Assembly: GCA_050250665.1 (NCBI GenBank)
Contig: JBFWOF010000028.1
Span: 1 to 64,000, forward strand
From: JADKFD01 sp050250665
GTDB taxonomy: Bacteria > Pseudomonadota > Gammaproteobacteria > Xanthomonadales > SZUA-5
Length of the DNA: 64,000 bases
Direction of reading: 5' to 3'
Shown here: positions 31,055 to 39,709 of the stretch, piece by piece
Layout of the letters: every line of letters starts with the position of its first letter
Position numbering within the stretch: position 1 is the first letter of the stretch
Program-made: the position numbers and the translations under genes
The notes under the pieces: model-generated
The model's input: only the letters and a program-made list of their open reading frames with translations
What the model was told of the DNA's origin: nothing
Database searches by the model: none

Positions 31055-33218
31055 TCAGGAACAGCGCCAGGCCCTGCTGGGCGCCCGCCATCGCGATCCC
31101 TTCGCGGTGCTCGGGCTGCACGCTGACGGGCGCGGCCAGTTGTGGCTGCGCGCTCTGTTGCCGGGTGCCAGCCGTGTCGAGGTGCAGTTGGCAGCCGGTG
31201 GCCAGACTCTGGTTGAACTGAGCGCTGGCGAGGGCGGCTGGTTCGAAGGGCGGATTCCGCGCCGTCGCAAGCGCTTCGACTACCGGCTGGCGGTGCAGTG
31301 GCAGGACGGCAGCGCCGGTGTCTATGCCGATGCCTATGCCTTTGGGGCGCTGATTTCCGATGAGGATCTGCGGGCGCTGCGCAGCGGCGAACATCTGCGC
31401 CCCTATCAGGTGCTCGGGGCGCATCCGCTGCAGGTCGGTGAGGTCGATGGCGTGCGCTTCGCCGTGTGGGCGCCAAATGCGCGGCGGGTCAGCGTGGTCG
31501 GCAGTTTCAATGGCTGGGACGGCAGGCGTCATCCGATGCGCCTGCGCCATGATGCCGGCATCTGGGAGATCTTCATTCCGCATGTCGCGGCGGGCGATCT
31601 GTACAAATACGAGATCGTCGGCGCTGACGGCCAACTGGTGCCACTTAAGGCCGATCCCTATGCCTTCGCCGCGCAGCTGCGCCCGGACACTGCCAGTCGG
31701 GTCAATGGCTTGCCTGAGCCGCGGAGTTTGCCGGCAGGCCGGGCCGAAGCCAACCAGCGTCTGGCGCCGATCAGTATCTATGAAGTGCATGCGCCCTCCT
31801 GGCGACACGGCACTGGCGGGTTCCCGAGTTGGGATGAACTGGCCGCCACGCTGCCGGCCTATGCCGCGGATCTGGGATTTACCCATATCGAGCTGTTGCC
31901 GGTCAGCGAATATCCTTTCGACGGGTCCTGGGGCTATCAGCCGCTGGGAATGTACGCGCCGAGCTCGCGCTTCGGCGATCCTGAGGGTCTGGTCCGCTTT
32001 GTCGAGGCCTGTCATGCCCGCGGACTGGGACTGCTGCTGGATTGGGTGCCGGCGCATTTTCCAGCCGATGCCCATGGGCTGGCCCAGTTCGATGGCACCG
32101 CGCTCTACGAATACGCCGATCCGCGCGAGGGCTTCCACCGCGACTGGAACACGCTCATCTACAACTTCGGCCGCACCGAAGTGGCCAGCTTTCTGAGCGG
32201 CAGCGCGCTGTACTGGCTGGAGAGCTTTGCCGTCGACGGCCTGCGCGTGGATGCGGTGGCGTCGATGCTCTATCGCGACTATTCGCGCCAGGCCGGCGAA
32301 TGGATACCCAACCAGCACGGTGGCCGCGAGAACCTGGAAGCGATCGCGTTGCTGCGCAATCTGCATGTGCAGCTGGGCACGGAACGCCCGGGCAGCATCA
32401 CCCTTGCGGAGGAATCCACGGCTTTTCCGCAAGTGACGGCGCCCACGTACGCCGGTGGCCTGGGTTTCCATTTCAAGTGGAACATGGGCTGGATGAACGA
32501 CACGCTGCGTTATATCGCCGAGGATCCGGTGCACCGGCGCTGGCATCACGACAAGCTCAGCTTCGGCCTGGTCTATGCCTTCAGCGAGAACTTCGTACTG
32601 CCGATCTCGCACGACGAGGTGGTGCACGGCAAAGGCTCGATGCTGGCGAAGATGCCCGGCGACGACTGGCAGCGTTTTGCCAATCTGCGCGCCTACTACG
32701 GCTTCATGTGGGGGCATCCGGGCAAGAAGCTGCTGTTCATGGGTCAGGAGTTTGCCCAGCCGCAGGAATGGAATCACGAACAGGCCTTGCCCTGGCATCT
32801 GCTCGAAGACCCCCGTCATGCCCAGGTGCAGCGCCTGATCGGCGATCTCAATCGCCTCTATCGCTCGCAGTCGGCGCTGCATCGACTGGATTGCGAGGCG
32901 GCCGGATTCCAGTGGTTGATAGCCGACGACAGCGCCCATTCGGTCTATGCCTGGGCCCGTCTTGACGGCGCTGGTGACGTGGCCATCGTGGTCTGCAATT
33001 TCACGCCGGTGCCGCGCCATGATTACCGCTTGCCGGTGCCCGAAGGCTTGCACCGTTGGCGTGAAGTGTTGAACACCGATTCGGCTCATTACGGTGGCAG
33101 TGACTGTGGCAACGCTGGCCAGGTGCTAGTCGCCGAGGCCGTAGCCAGCCATGGCCGCAGCCATTCGTTGAGCTTGAGCCTGCCGCCGTTGGCCACGCTG
33201 TACCTGCTGCCGGCATGA
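31047..33218 (+). CDS. glgB: 1,4-alpha-glucan branching enzyme
   Basis: GH13 enzyme that forms alpha-1,6 branches in glycogen. The 723-residue protein has the long form with a duplicated N-terminal carbohydrate-binding region (CBM48; ~residues 1-110 and 115-220). The catalytic barrel shows GSWGYQPLGMYAPSSRFG, DGLRVDAVASMLYRDYSR (Asp nucleophile), LAEEST (Glu acid/base) and SHDEVVHGKGSM. A C-terminal beta domain ends the protein. It is flanked by 8-base and 4-base overlaps with glgP and glgX. Confidence 0.96.
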   Translation: MLDQEQRQALLGARHRDPFAVLGLHADGRGQLWLRALLPGASRVEVQLAAGGQTLVELSAGEGGWFEGRIPRRRKRFDYRLAVQWQDGSAGVYADAYAFGALISDEDLRALRSGEHLRPYQVLGAHPLQVGEVDGVRFAVWAPNARRVSVVGSFNGWDGRRHPMRLRHDAGIWEIFIPHVAAGDLYKYEIVGADGQLVPLKADPYAFAAQLRPDTASRVNGLPEPRSLPAGRAEANQRLAPISIYEVHAPSWRHGTGGFPSWDELAATLPAYAADLGFTHIELLPVSEYPFDGSWGYQPLGMYAPSSRFGDPEGLVRFVEACHARGLGLLLDWVPAHFPADAHGLAQFDGTALYEYADPREGFHRDWNTLIYNFGRTEVASFLSGSALYWLESFAVDGLRVDAVASMLYRDYSRQAGEWIPNQHGGRENLEAIALLRNLHVQLGTERPGSITLAEESTAFPQVTAPTYAGGLGFHFKWNMGWMNDTLRYIAEDPVHRRWHHDKLSFGLVYAFSENFVLPISHDEVVHGKGSMLAKMPGDDWQRFANLRAYYGFMWGHPGKKLLFMGQEFAQPQEWNHEQALPWHLLEDPRHAQVQRLIGDLNRLYRSQSALHRLDCEAAGFQWLIADDSAHSVYAWARLDGAGDVAIVVCNFTPVPRHDYRLPVPEGLHRWREVLNTDSAHYGGSDCGNAGQVLVAEAVASHGRSHSLSLSLPPLATLYLLPA

Positions 33219-35347
33219 ACGTGAGACTGCCAGACACCCTGTTGCGCGGCCGGGCCGAGCCTTTCGGGGCAACGGTCTGCGCCGACGGTGTGAATTTTTC
33301 GCTGTGGTCGGAGAGCGCGACACGGGTCGAGCTCTGTGTGTTCGACAGCAGCGGCAGCCGTGAGCTGCGCCGTTATCCCTTGCAGGCCGAGGAAGCCGGC
33401 GTGCACTGCGGGCTGTTACCAGGACTCGGTGCCGGACTGGTCTATGGCTATAGAGCCCATGGCGCCTATGCCCCCGAGCACGGCCATCGCTTCAACCCGA
33501 ACAAATTGCTGCTGGACCCCTGGGCCCGCGAAATCGTCGGCCGCTTTCGCTGGCGCGATAGCCATTACGGCTACGCGCTTGGTCATCCGCACGGTGCCCG
33601 CTCCTTCGATACCCAGGAGAACGCCATCCATGCCCTGAAGGCGCGGGTGGCCGAGCCCATCGCTGCCCTGGCGGGAGCGCGTCCGCGCCACCGTGTGACC
33701 GATCTGGTGCTGTACGAAGTCCACGTCAAGGGCTTCTCCATGCAGTTTCCCGGCATGCCTGAAGAGCTGCGTGGTCGTTATGCCGCTCTGGCGCACCCGC
33801 TCGCGATCGCTCACTTCCACAAACTTGGCGTCAATGCCCTGGCGCTGATGCCGGTGCAATACGCCATCAGCGAGGCGGCGCTCAGCCGTGGCGGGCGGGT
33901 CAATTACTGGGGCTACAACACTCTGGGATTCTTCAGTCCTGATCCACGCCTGGGCACTGTGGCGGAGGATCCGACCGCCTTGATCGCCGAGTTCCGCGAG
34001 ATGGTGACAGCCCTGCACGCGGCCGGCATCGAAGTCATTCTGGACGTGGTCTACAACCACACGGCCGAGAGCGATGAGCTGGGACCGACCTTGAGCTTTC
34101 GCGGTCTGGACAATGCGCACTGGTACCGCGCTTTGGCTGATGATCGCAGCCGTTGCGAGAACTGGAGCGGCTGTGGCAACACGCTGAATGTGGCCCACCC
34201 GCGGGTCACCCAGTTCGTGCTGGACTCGTTGCGCTACTGGGTGGAAACCATGGGCGTGGACGGCTTCCGCTTCGATCTGGCGACGGTGCTCGGTCGCAGC
34301 GACCAGGGCTTCGACCCTCACGCCGCCTTCTTCGTTGCCTTGCAGCAGGACCCGCTACTGGCGGCGGTGCACTTGATTGCCGAACCCTGGGATTGCGGCC
34401 CGAACGGCTATCAGGTGGGGCGATTCCCGGGCCGCTTCCTGGACTGGAACGACCGTTTTCGCGACAGCGTACGCCGCTACTGGCTGCCCCGCAGTCACAG
34501 TCGCGGCAGCAGTCGCGGGGAGTTCGCGCGGCGCTTCTGCGGTTCAAGTGATCTCTTCCATCACGGTCTGCGGCGGCCGCAGGCCAGCGTCAATTTCGTC
34601 AGTGCGCACGACGGTCGAACCCTGGCCGATGTGGTTTCCTACGGGGCCAAGTACAACCAGGTCAATGGCGAAGACAACCGCGATGGTCGCAATGACGAGC
34701 CGGCGGACAATTTCGGTATCGAAGGATTCACCACTGATCCGCTGGTGACGCTGCAGCGCCGTCGAGTGCGTCGCGCGCTGCTGGCCACGCTGCTGTTGGC
34801 ACAAGGTACGCCGATGTTGTTGGCTGGTGATGAGCATGGCAACAGCCAGCGTGGCAACAACAATGCCTACTGTCAGGACAATTCGCTGGCCTGGCTGGAC
34901 TGGAACGCCGATGACGACGATTCTGCCTTCGTCGGCGCCTTGCTGGCACTGCGGCAGCGCCATGCATTGCTGCGGCACTCACACTGGTTTGCCGATGCCG
35001 GCGACAGACAGCAGGCGCGCGTACGCTGGCTGACACCCAGCGGTCTCGACATGAGCGTGAGTGACTGGCACGACGCTGATCAGCATGCCTTCGCCTGCGA
35101 AATGATGCCCGCGGGCGCTGAGCAGGCCGAACTCTGTCTGATGTTCAATCCCGCACCGGTCGAACAGGAGTTTGCGCTGTCCACCGAGGGCTGGTGGCTG
35201 TGTCTGGACAGCAGCGGCGAGCGCCTGCCACTGCCATCGGATCTGCCAGAGTTGAGCCCGGTCCCTGTTTTCGTTCCCACCCTGCTGGTGCCCGCGCATG
35301 CGCTGCTGGTGCTGGCCCGTATTGATGTGCCCGAGGGTCTGCAATGA
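33215..35347 (+). CDS. glgX: Glycogen debranching enzyme GlgX
   Basis: GH13 isoamylase-type enzyme that hydrolyses alpha-1,6 branches of phosphorylase limit dextrins. At 710 residues it has an N-terminal CBM48 (GRAEPFGATVCADGVNFSLWS), VNYWGYNTLGFFSPDPR, DVVYNHTAES, MGVDGFRFDLATVLGR (nucleophile Asp), HLIAEPWD (acid Glu) and FVSAHDGRTLADVVSY. The 4-base overlaps on both sides show tight coupling with glgB and malQ. Confidence 0.95.
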   Translation: MNVRLPDTLLRGRAEPFGATVCADGVNFSLWSESATRVELCVFDSSGSRELRRYPLQAEEAGVHCGLLPGLGAGLVYGYRAHGAYAPEHGHRFNPNKLLLDPWAREIVGRFRWRDSHYGYALGHPHGARSFDTQENAIHALKARVAEPIAALAGARPRHRVTDLVLYEVHVKGFSMQFPGMPEELRGRYAALAHPLAIAHFHKLGVNALALMPVQYAISEAALSRGGRVNYWGYNTLGFFSPDPRLGTVAEDPTALIAEFREMVTALHAAGIEVILDVVYNHTAESDELGPTLSFRGLDNAHWYRALADDRSRCENWSGCGNTLNVAHPRVTQFVLDSLRYWVETMGVDGFRFDLATVLGRSDQGFDPHAAFFVALQQDPLLAAVHLIAEPWDCGPNGYQVGRFPGRFLDWNDRFRDSVRRYWLPRSHSRGSSRGEFARRFCGSSDLFHHGLRRPQASVNFVSAHDGRTLADVVSYGAKYNQVNGEDNRDGRNDEPADNFGIEGFTTDPLVTLQRRRVRRALLATLLLAQGTPMLLAGDEHGNSQRGNNNAYCQDNSLAWLDWNADDDDSAFVGALLALRQRHALLRHSHWFADAGDRQQARVRWLTPSGLDMSVSDWHDADQHAFACEMMPAGAEQAELCLMFNPAPVEQEFALSTEGWWLCLDSSGERLPLPSDLPELSPVPVFVPTLLVPAHALLVLARIDVPEGLQ

Positions 35348-36903
35348 TCGATCTACACCAACGCAGTTCCGGCGTGCTGCTGCACCTGAGTTCGCTGCCT
35401 GGCCCCCACGGTATCGGTGATTTCGGGCCCGATGCCTTTCGCTTCGTCGACTGGCTGGCGTCGTCGGGACAGCGCTTGTGGCAATGGCTGCCGATCAATC
35501 CCATCGGCCCCGGTGATTCGCCCTACCAGAGCGTCAGTGCTTTTGCCGGCAGTCCGCTGATGGTGGCGTTGGAGCCGCTGGTGCAATCGGGATGGCTGGC
35601 GGCGCCGACGCCGCCCGAGGGCGGATTCGATCCGCAGCGGGTCGATTATTCCCGGGTGGTGCCCTGGCGCCTGGCCCAGTTGCGCCTGGCCGCCGACGGC
35701 TTCGAGACCAGAGCGGGTGCTGCCGATCGAGCTGCCTTCCAGCGCTGGTGTGTCGAGCAGGCCCACTGGCTGGATGACTACAGCCTGTTCATGGCGCTGG
35801 AAGCCGCGCATCAGGGCAGTGCCTGGTGGTTCTGGTCGGCCGAACTGCGCGATCGCGATCCTGCCGCACTGGCCGCCGCGCGCAAGGCGCATGCGCCGGA
35901 AGTGCGCTTCTGGCAATTCGTGCAATGGTGTTTTGATACTCAGGCGATGGCGCTCAAAGCCTATGCCAACGCCCGCGATATCGCCCTGATGGGCGATCTG
36001 CCGATCTTCATCGCCCATCACAGCTCGGACTGCTGGGCGCGACCAGATCTGTATTTTCTGGATCAGGATTTCCAGCCCACGGTGGTTGCCGGATGTCCTC
36101 CGGATGCGATGGCACCGACCGGCCAGCGCTGGGGCAATCCGCTGTATCGCTGGGATCGCATGGCGGCCGAGAATTACCGCTGGTGGACTGCGCGCCTGCG
36201 GCGGGCCCTGCACCAGGCCGATGTCTTCCGGATCGACCATTTCCGGGGCTTTGCTGGCTACTACGAGATTCCCGCTACTTGCCCGACCGCCGAGGAGGGC
36301 GTCTGGGTTGCGGGTCCCGGCAAGGCGTTGTTCGATGCCATCGGCGCCGAGCTCGGCGAGTTGCCGATCGTGGCCGAGGACCTCGGTCTGATCACGCCGG
36401 ATGTGGTGGAGCTGCGCGATGGATGCGGCTTCCCTGGCATGAAGATCCTGCAATTCGGCTTTGGTAGCGATGCCAATGACGAGTTCCTGCCGCACAACTG
36501 GGATCGCCATTTCGTCGCCTATACCGGCACCCATGACAATGACACCGTGCGCGGCTGGTGGAATCAGGCCAGTGAACGCGAGCGCGCCTACGCCGGCAGC
36601 TATCTGGCAGCCGGAGAACACGATGTGCACTGGGCCATGATCCGCGCCTGCTGCAACTCGGTGGCCAACATCGCCGTGTGCCAGTTCCAGGACGTGCTGG
36701 GGCTCGACAGCGCTCATCGCATGAACATTCCGGGGACCATCGGCGCCCACAACTGGAGCTGGCGCTTCCGTTGGGACATGGTCGGCCCCGAGCCCGCGCG
36801 CGTGCTCGGCCTGATCACCGCCGCCAGCGGCCGTGGACCCTTCCATCTGCTGCGATTGCCGGGTTGCGAGGGTCAGGTGGCGGTGAGCTCGAAGGCAGCC
36901 TAG
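35344..36903 (+). CDS. malQ: 4-alpha-glucanotransferase (amylomaltase)
   Basis: GH77 enzyme that disproportionates maltodextrins so that phosphorylase can use them. It has 519 residues, the short form without the long N-terminal extension of E. coli MalQ. Motifs: GVLLHLSSLPGPHGIGDFGPDAFRF with the family opening, DVFRIDHFRGFAGYYEIPA (nucleophile Asp), IVAEDLGLI (acid Glu) and YTGTHDNDTVRGW. It ends the glgP-glgB-glgX-malQ operon; glgA and glgC are not in the window. Confidence 0.95.
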   Translation: MIDLHQRSSGVLLHLSSLPGPHGIGDFGPDAFRFVDWLASSGQRLWQWLPINPIGPGDSPYQSVSAFAGSPLMVALEPLVQSGWLAAPTPPEGGFDPQRVDYSRVVPWRLAQLRLAADGFETRAGAADRAAFQRWCVEQAHWLDDYSLFMALEAAHQGSAWWFWSAELRDRDPAALAAARKAHAPEVRFWQFVQWCFDTQAMALKAYANARDIALMGDLPIFIAHHSSDCWARPDLYFLDQDFQPTVVAGCPPDAMAPTGQRWGNPLYRWDRMAAENYRWWTARLRRALHQADVFRIDHFRGFAGYYEIPATCPTAEEGVWVAGPGKALFDAIGAELGELPIVAEDLGLITPDVVELRDGCGFPGMKILQFGFGSDANDEFLPHNWDRHFVAYTGTHDNDTVRGWWNQASERERAYAGSYLAAGEHDVHWAMIRACCNSVANIAVCQFQDVLGLDSAHRMNIPGTIGAHNWSWRFRWDMVGPEPARVLGLITAASGRGPFHLLRLPGCEGQVAVSSKAA

Positions 36904-36992
36904 GGGTACGGGTCTGCGGGTCAGCACTCGCCAAAACCAGGACGCTAAGGACGCAAAGGAAAAGCAGAAAGGTCACGAAGAAGAGCGATGAT

Positions 36993-37065
36993 GTAGGTTG
37001 GGCTAAGCGCAGCGTGCCCAACATCGGCGTCCATTGTTGGGCACGCCGCGCTTAGCCCGACCTAC
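36993..37065. repeat. Hairpin repeat, GTAGGTTGGGC family
   Basis: Arms 36993-37023 and 37035-37065 (31 bases each, 11-base loop) pair with two mismatches. It is the same element as at 206-278 and 653-725. It lies in the 294-base gap between the convergent ends of malQ and the metX-like gene, where it could end transcription from both sides. The rest of that gap shows only a short Lys/Arg-codon-like purine-rich stretch at 36948-36985 and no gene. Confidence 0.85.
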
Positions 37066-37197
37066 AGGGAGTGGCCCGTGGGCAGCAGAGCGCCGGGCGC
37101 CTCGCGTGTATGGATCTTGGCTCGATCAAGGCCTGCTGACGCGAAGGACCCGGCCTACGCCACGGACCACCCGCGCTGACGTGGGCAGCAGACAGCC

Positions 37198-38298
37198 CTA
37201 CAGACGATCCAGAAAACGCGAGATCACCGGGGCGAAGCGGGGAATGTCAACCAGGAAGGCGTCGTGGCCCTGGATCGAGGGCAGGGCCTGGTAATCGACT
37301 TCGGCGCCGGCTTCGGTCAGGGCCTCGGCGATCTCTTCCTGTTGCTCCACCGGGAACAGGATGTCGGTCGAAACGCCGATGACCAGGGCCTTCTCGACCG
37401 CCATGCGTCGGCAGCCGGCCTCCACGCTGCCGCCGTAGTCGGCCAGATCGAACCAGTCCATGGCCCGCGACAGGTACAGATAGCTCAACGGATCGAAGCC
37501 GCCGGACCAGCGCCGGGCGTGGGCGTCGAGATAGGATTCGATCTGGAACTCGCTGGCGAAAGGGTCGGCGTCGCGCTCACTCAGGCGTTCGCGGCCGAAG
37601 CGTTCACGCCATTCCAGCGGCGAGCGGTAGGTGGCCACGCCCAGTTTGCGCGCCAGCCCCATGCCGCTGGAGACATCGGCAGCGTGGGCATAATTGCCGT
37701 TGGCGAAGCCGGGATCGGCGCGCACGATCTGGCGCTGCAGCGAGCGCAGTGCGATCGCAAAGGCCGACGAGCGTGCGGCGCAGGACATGATGATCAGATT
37801 CGGCACCAGCGGCGGATGCCGCAGCGCCATCGCCTGCGCGGTCATGCCGCCCATGCTCGGGCCGACCACGGCCAGCAGGCGCTCGATGCCGAGCGCCCGG
37901 GCCACCGCGGCGGCACCATCGGCCACATCCTCGATGCTGATCGACGGGAAGCGCAAGCGATAGGGCAGGCCGTCATCCGGATGCGGCGAGGCCGGGCCGG
38001 TGGAGCCCTTGCAGCTGCCCAGGGAATTGACGCAGATGATGAAGTAGCGTTCGGTATCAAAGCTGCGATCGCGACCGATCATCGGCTCCCACCAGCCCGG
38101 GGTCGGATCCTTGGGGTTCGAGGCGGCGTGCGCGCTGGGCGACATGCCGGTAACGATCAGAATGGCATTGTCCCGCGCTGGCGAGAGCTTGCCCCAGGTC
38201 TCGTAGGCGATGACTGCCTCGCGCAACTCACCGCCACGAAGCAGTGGCATCGGCGAGGGCAGGGCGACAAATTGAGCGGCACCGGACATAGGCAACAT
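37198..38298 (-). CDS. metX: MetX-family homoserine/serine O-acyltransferase
   Basis: Alpha/beta-hydrolase acyltransferase of the MetX family, 366 residues. The nucleophile elbow is GPSMGGM (Ser ~147); the Asp (GVSTDILFPVEQQ) and His (QGHDAFLVD) of the triad are present. Members acylate homoserine for methionine synthesis. In Xanthomonadales, however, published work assigned many MetX proteins to serine O-succinyltransferase activity for cysteine synthesis, so the annotation by name alone may be wrong. A second in-frame ATG at 38289 is an alternative start. It is divergent from the TrmB-like gene (57 bases between starts). Confidence 0.82.
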   Translation of the reverse strand: MLPMSGAAQFVALPSPMPLLRGGELREAVIAYETWGKLSPARDNAILIVTGMSPSAHAASNPKDPTPGWWEPMIGRDRSFDTERYFIICVNSLGSCKGSTGPASPHPDDGLPYRLRFPSISIEDVADGAAAVARALGIERLLAVVGPSMGGMTAQAMALRHPPLVPNLIIMSCAARSSAFAIALRSLQRQIVRADPGFANGNYAHAADVSSGMGLARKLGVATYRSPLEWRERFGRERLSERDADPFASEFQIESYLDAHARRWSGGFDPLSYLYLSRAMDWFDLADYGGSVEAGCRRMAVEKALVIGVSTDILFPVEQQEEIAEALTEAGAEVDYQALPSIQGHDAFLVDIPRFAPVISRFLDRL

Positions 38299-38355
38299 TG
38301 CGGTCTGGGGCGGGCATCATAACCAGAACCGTCACGGATCAGAGCCCGGACAGCG

Positions 38356-39012
38356 ATGTATGCCAACTCAGCAATGGTCCAGACGCAGCAATCCGGGCCG
38401 CACCCGCGCCTGCTGGAGGTGGTCGAGCGGCATCGCCGCCACGCCTATCAGCGGCCTTTCGCCGAGCATTCGCTGGCGGCTCTCGCGCGTCTGCAACAGT
38501 GGCTGGCGGCACATCCGGATCGTCAGCTGATTCTGGACAGCGGCTGCGGTACCGGGGCCAGCACGGCGGGCCTGGCCCAGCGCTTTCCCGAATGCTGCGT
38601 GCTCGGTATCGACCAGTCGGCGGCGCGCCTGGGTCGGGCTGGCGTCGAGCCCGCCAATGCCCTCAGATTGCGGGCGCCGCTGGAAGATCTGTGGCGATTG
38701 ATGCTGGCGCAGGGCATCCGTCCGCTGCGCCATTGCCTGTGGTATCCCAATCCCTGGCCCAAGCCCGAGCATCTGCAGCGGCGCTGGCACGGCCATCCGG
38801 TTTTTCAGCAGCTGCTGGCGCTGGGAGGCTCGTTGGAACTGCGCAGCAACTGGCGTCTGTATGTGGACGAATTCGCGCTGGCGCTGCAAGCCTGTGGCCA
38901 TCAGGGCATCATCAGCGCGATCGATGCCAGCGACGCGCCGGTGAGCCCCTTCGAAAGGAAGTATCGTGACTCGGGCCATGGCTTGTGGCGGCTGTCGGTG
39001 GAGTTGAGCTGA
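38356..39012 (+). CDS. TrmB-like SAM-dependent methyltransferase with altered active-site positions
   Basis: Related to tRNA (guanine-N7)-methyltransferase TrmB: ILDSGCGTGASTAGLAQRFPECCVLGIDQS (SAM motif), the family signature block as YPNPWPKPEHLQRRWH, then SNWRLYVDEF and SPFERKYRDSGHGLWRL. Canonical TrmB reads PDPWPK and TDW at the two corresponding places; both Asp residues, reported as important in E. coli TrmB, are Asn here and the Thr before FE is Ser-Pro. At 218 residues it is slightly short. It is either a paralog with another substrate or an inactive copy; a normal trmB is expected elsewhere in the genome. It lies 34 bases ahead of a two-component system. Confidence 0.75.
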   Translation: MYANSAMVQTQQSGPHPRLLEVVERHRRHAYQRPFAEHSLAALARLQQWLAAHPDRQLILDSGCGTGASTAGLAQRFPECCVLGIDQSAARLGRAGVEPANALRLRAPLEDLWRLMLAQGIRPLRHCLWYPNPWPKPEHLQRRWHGHPVFQQLLALGGSLELRSNWRLYVDEFALALQACGHQGIISAIDASDAPVSPFERKYRDSGHGLWRLSVELS

Positions 39013-39046
39013 GCGGCAGCTATCTGGAGTTCGGGGAGGGCGGGAC

Positions 39047-39709
39047 TTGCGAATACTGGTAGTCGAGGATGACCATCTGCTGGGCGAGGGCCTGGTGGCA
39101 GCACTCAAACGCCATGGCTACACCGCCGACTGGGTCAGTGACGGCAGCGCTGCCATTGCCGCACTGTCAGCCGAGGAATTCGATCTGGCGGTGCTGGATC
39201 TGGGCCTGCCGCGGCAGGATGGCTATGCCGTGCTCAGTGCGGTGCGCAAGGCCGGCAAGCGCTTGCCGGTGCTGGTGCTGACCGCGCGCGACCAGATCAG
39301 CGATCGCGTGCGCGGACTCGACCTGGGCGCCGACGATTACATGGTCAAACCTTTCGATCTGAACGAGTTGCTGGCCCGGATCCGGGCGCTGCACCGGCGT
39401 TCGCTGGGACAGGCCAGCAATATCCTCACGCATGGCGAGATCAGGCTCGATGCTGCGGCCCATCTGTGCACCTATCAGGGCCGGGTGATTGATCTGCCGC
39501 GGCGCGAGTTCGCACTGCTGCGCTGCCTGCTGGAAAACGCCGGTCGGGTGCTGACCCGCGACGCCGTGGTCCAGCGCGTCTACGGCTGGGACGAATCCCT
39601 GGAAAGCAACGCACTGGAAGTGCATGTGCATCATTTGCGCAAGAAACTCTACCCCGAGTTGATCCGGACCATTCGTGGTGTCGGCTATCTGGTCGAGCAA
39701 CAGTCGTGA
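39047..39709 (+). CDS. OmpR/PhoB-family response regulator
   Basis: A 220-residue regulator with a receiver domain (acidic pocket Glu7-Asp8-Asp9, phospho-acceptor Asp51 in LAVLDLGLP, Thr in VLTARD, Lys in YMVKPFD) and a C-terminal winged helix (~residues 127-218; ALEVHVHHLRKKL, IRTIRGVGYL). The resemblance is to the PmrA/QseB/TctD group. The start codon is TTG at 39047, supported by GGGGAGGG at 39033-39040 and by alignment of the first residues to the family. It overlaps the sensor kinase by 4 bases. Confidence 0.92.
   Translation: MRILVVEDDHLLGEGLVAALKRHGYTADWVSDGSAAIAALSAEEFDLAVLDLGLPRQDGYAVLSAVRKAGKRLPVLVLTARDQISDRVRGLDLGADDYMVKPFDLNELLARIRALHRRSLGQASNILTHGEIRLDAAAHLCTYQGRVIDLPRREFALLRCLLENAGRVLTRDAVVQRVYGWDESLESNALEVHVHHLRKKLYPELIRTIRGVGYLVEQQS

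Noticed and set aside
30489..33089. 866-codon open frame antisense to glgP/glgB
   Set aside because: Both sense genes are complete and conserved; the antisense frame is a by-product of high third-position GC.
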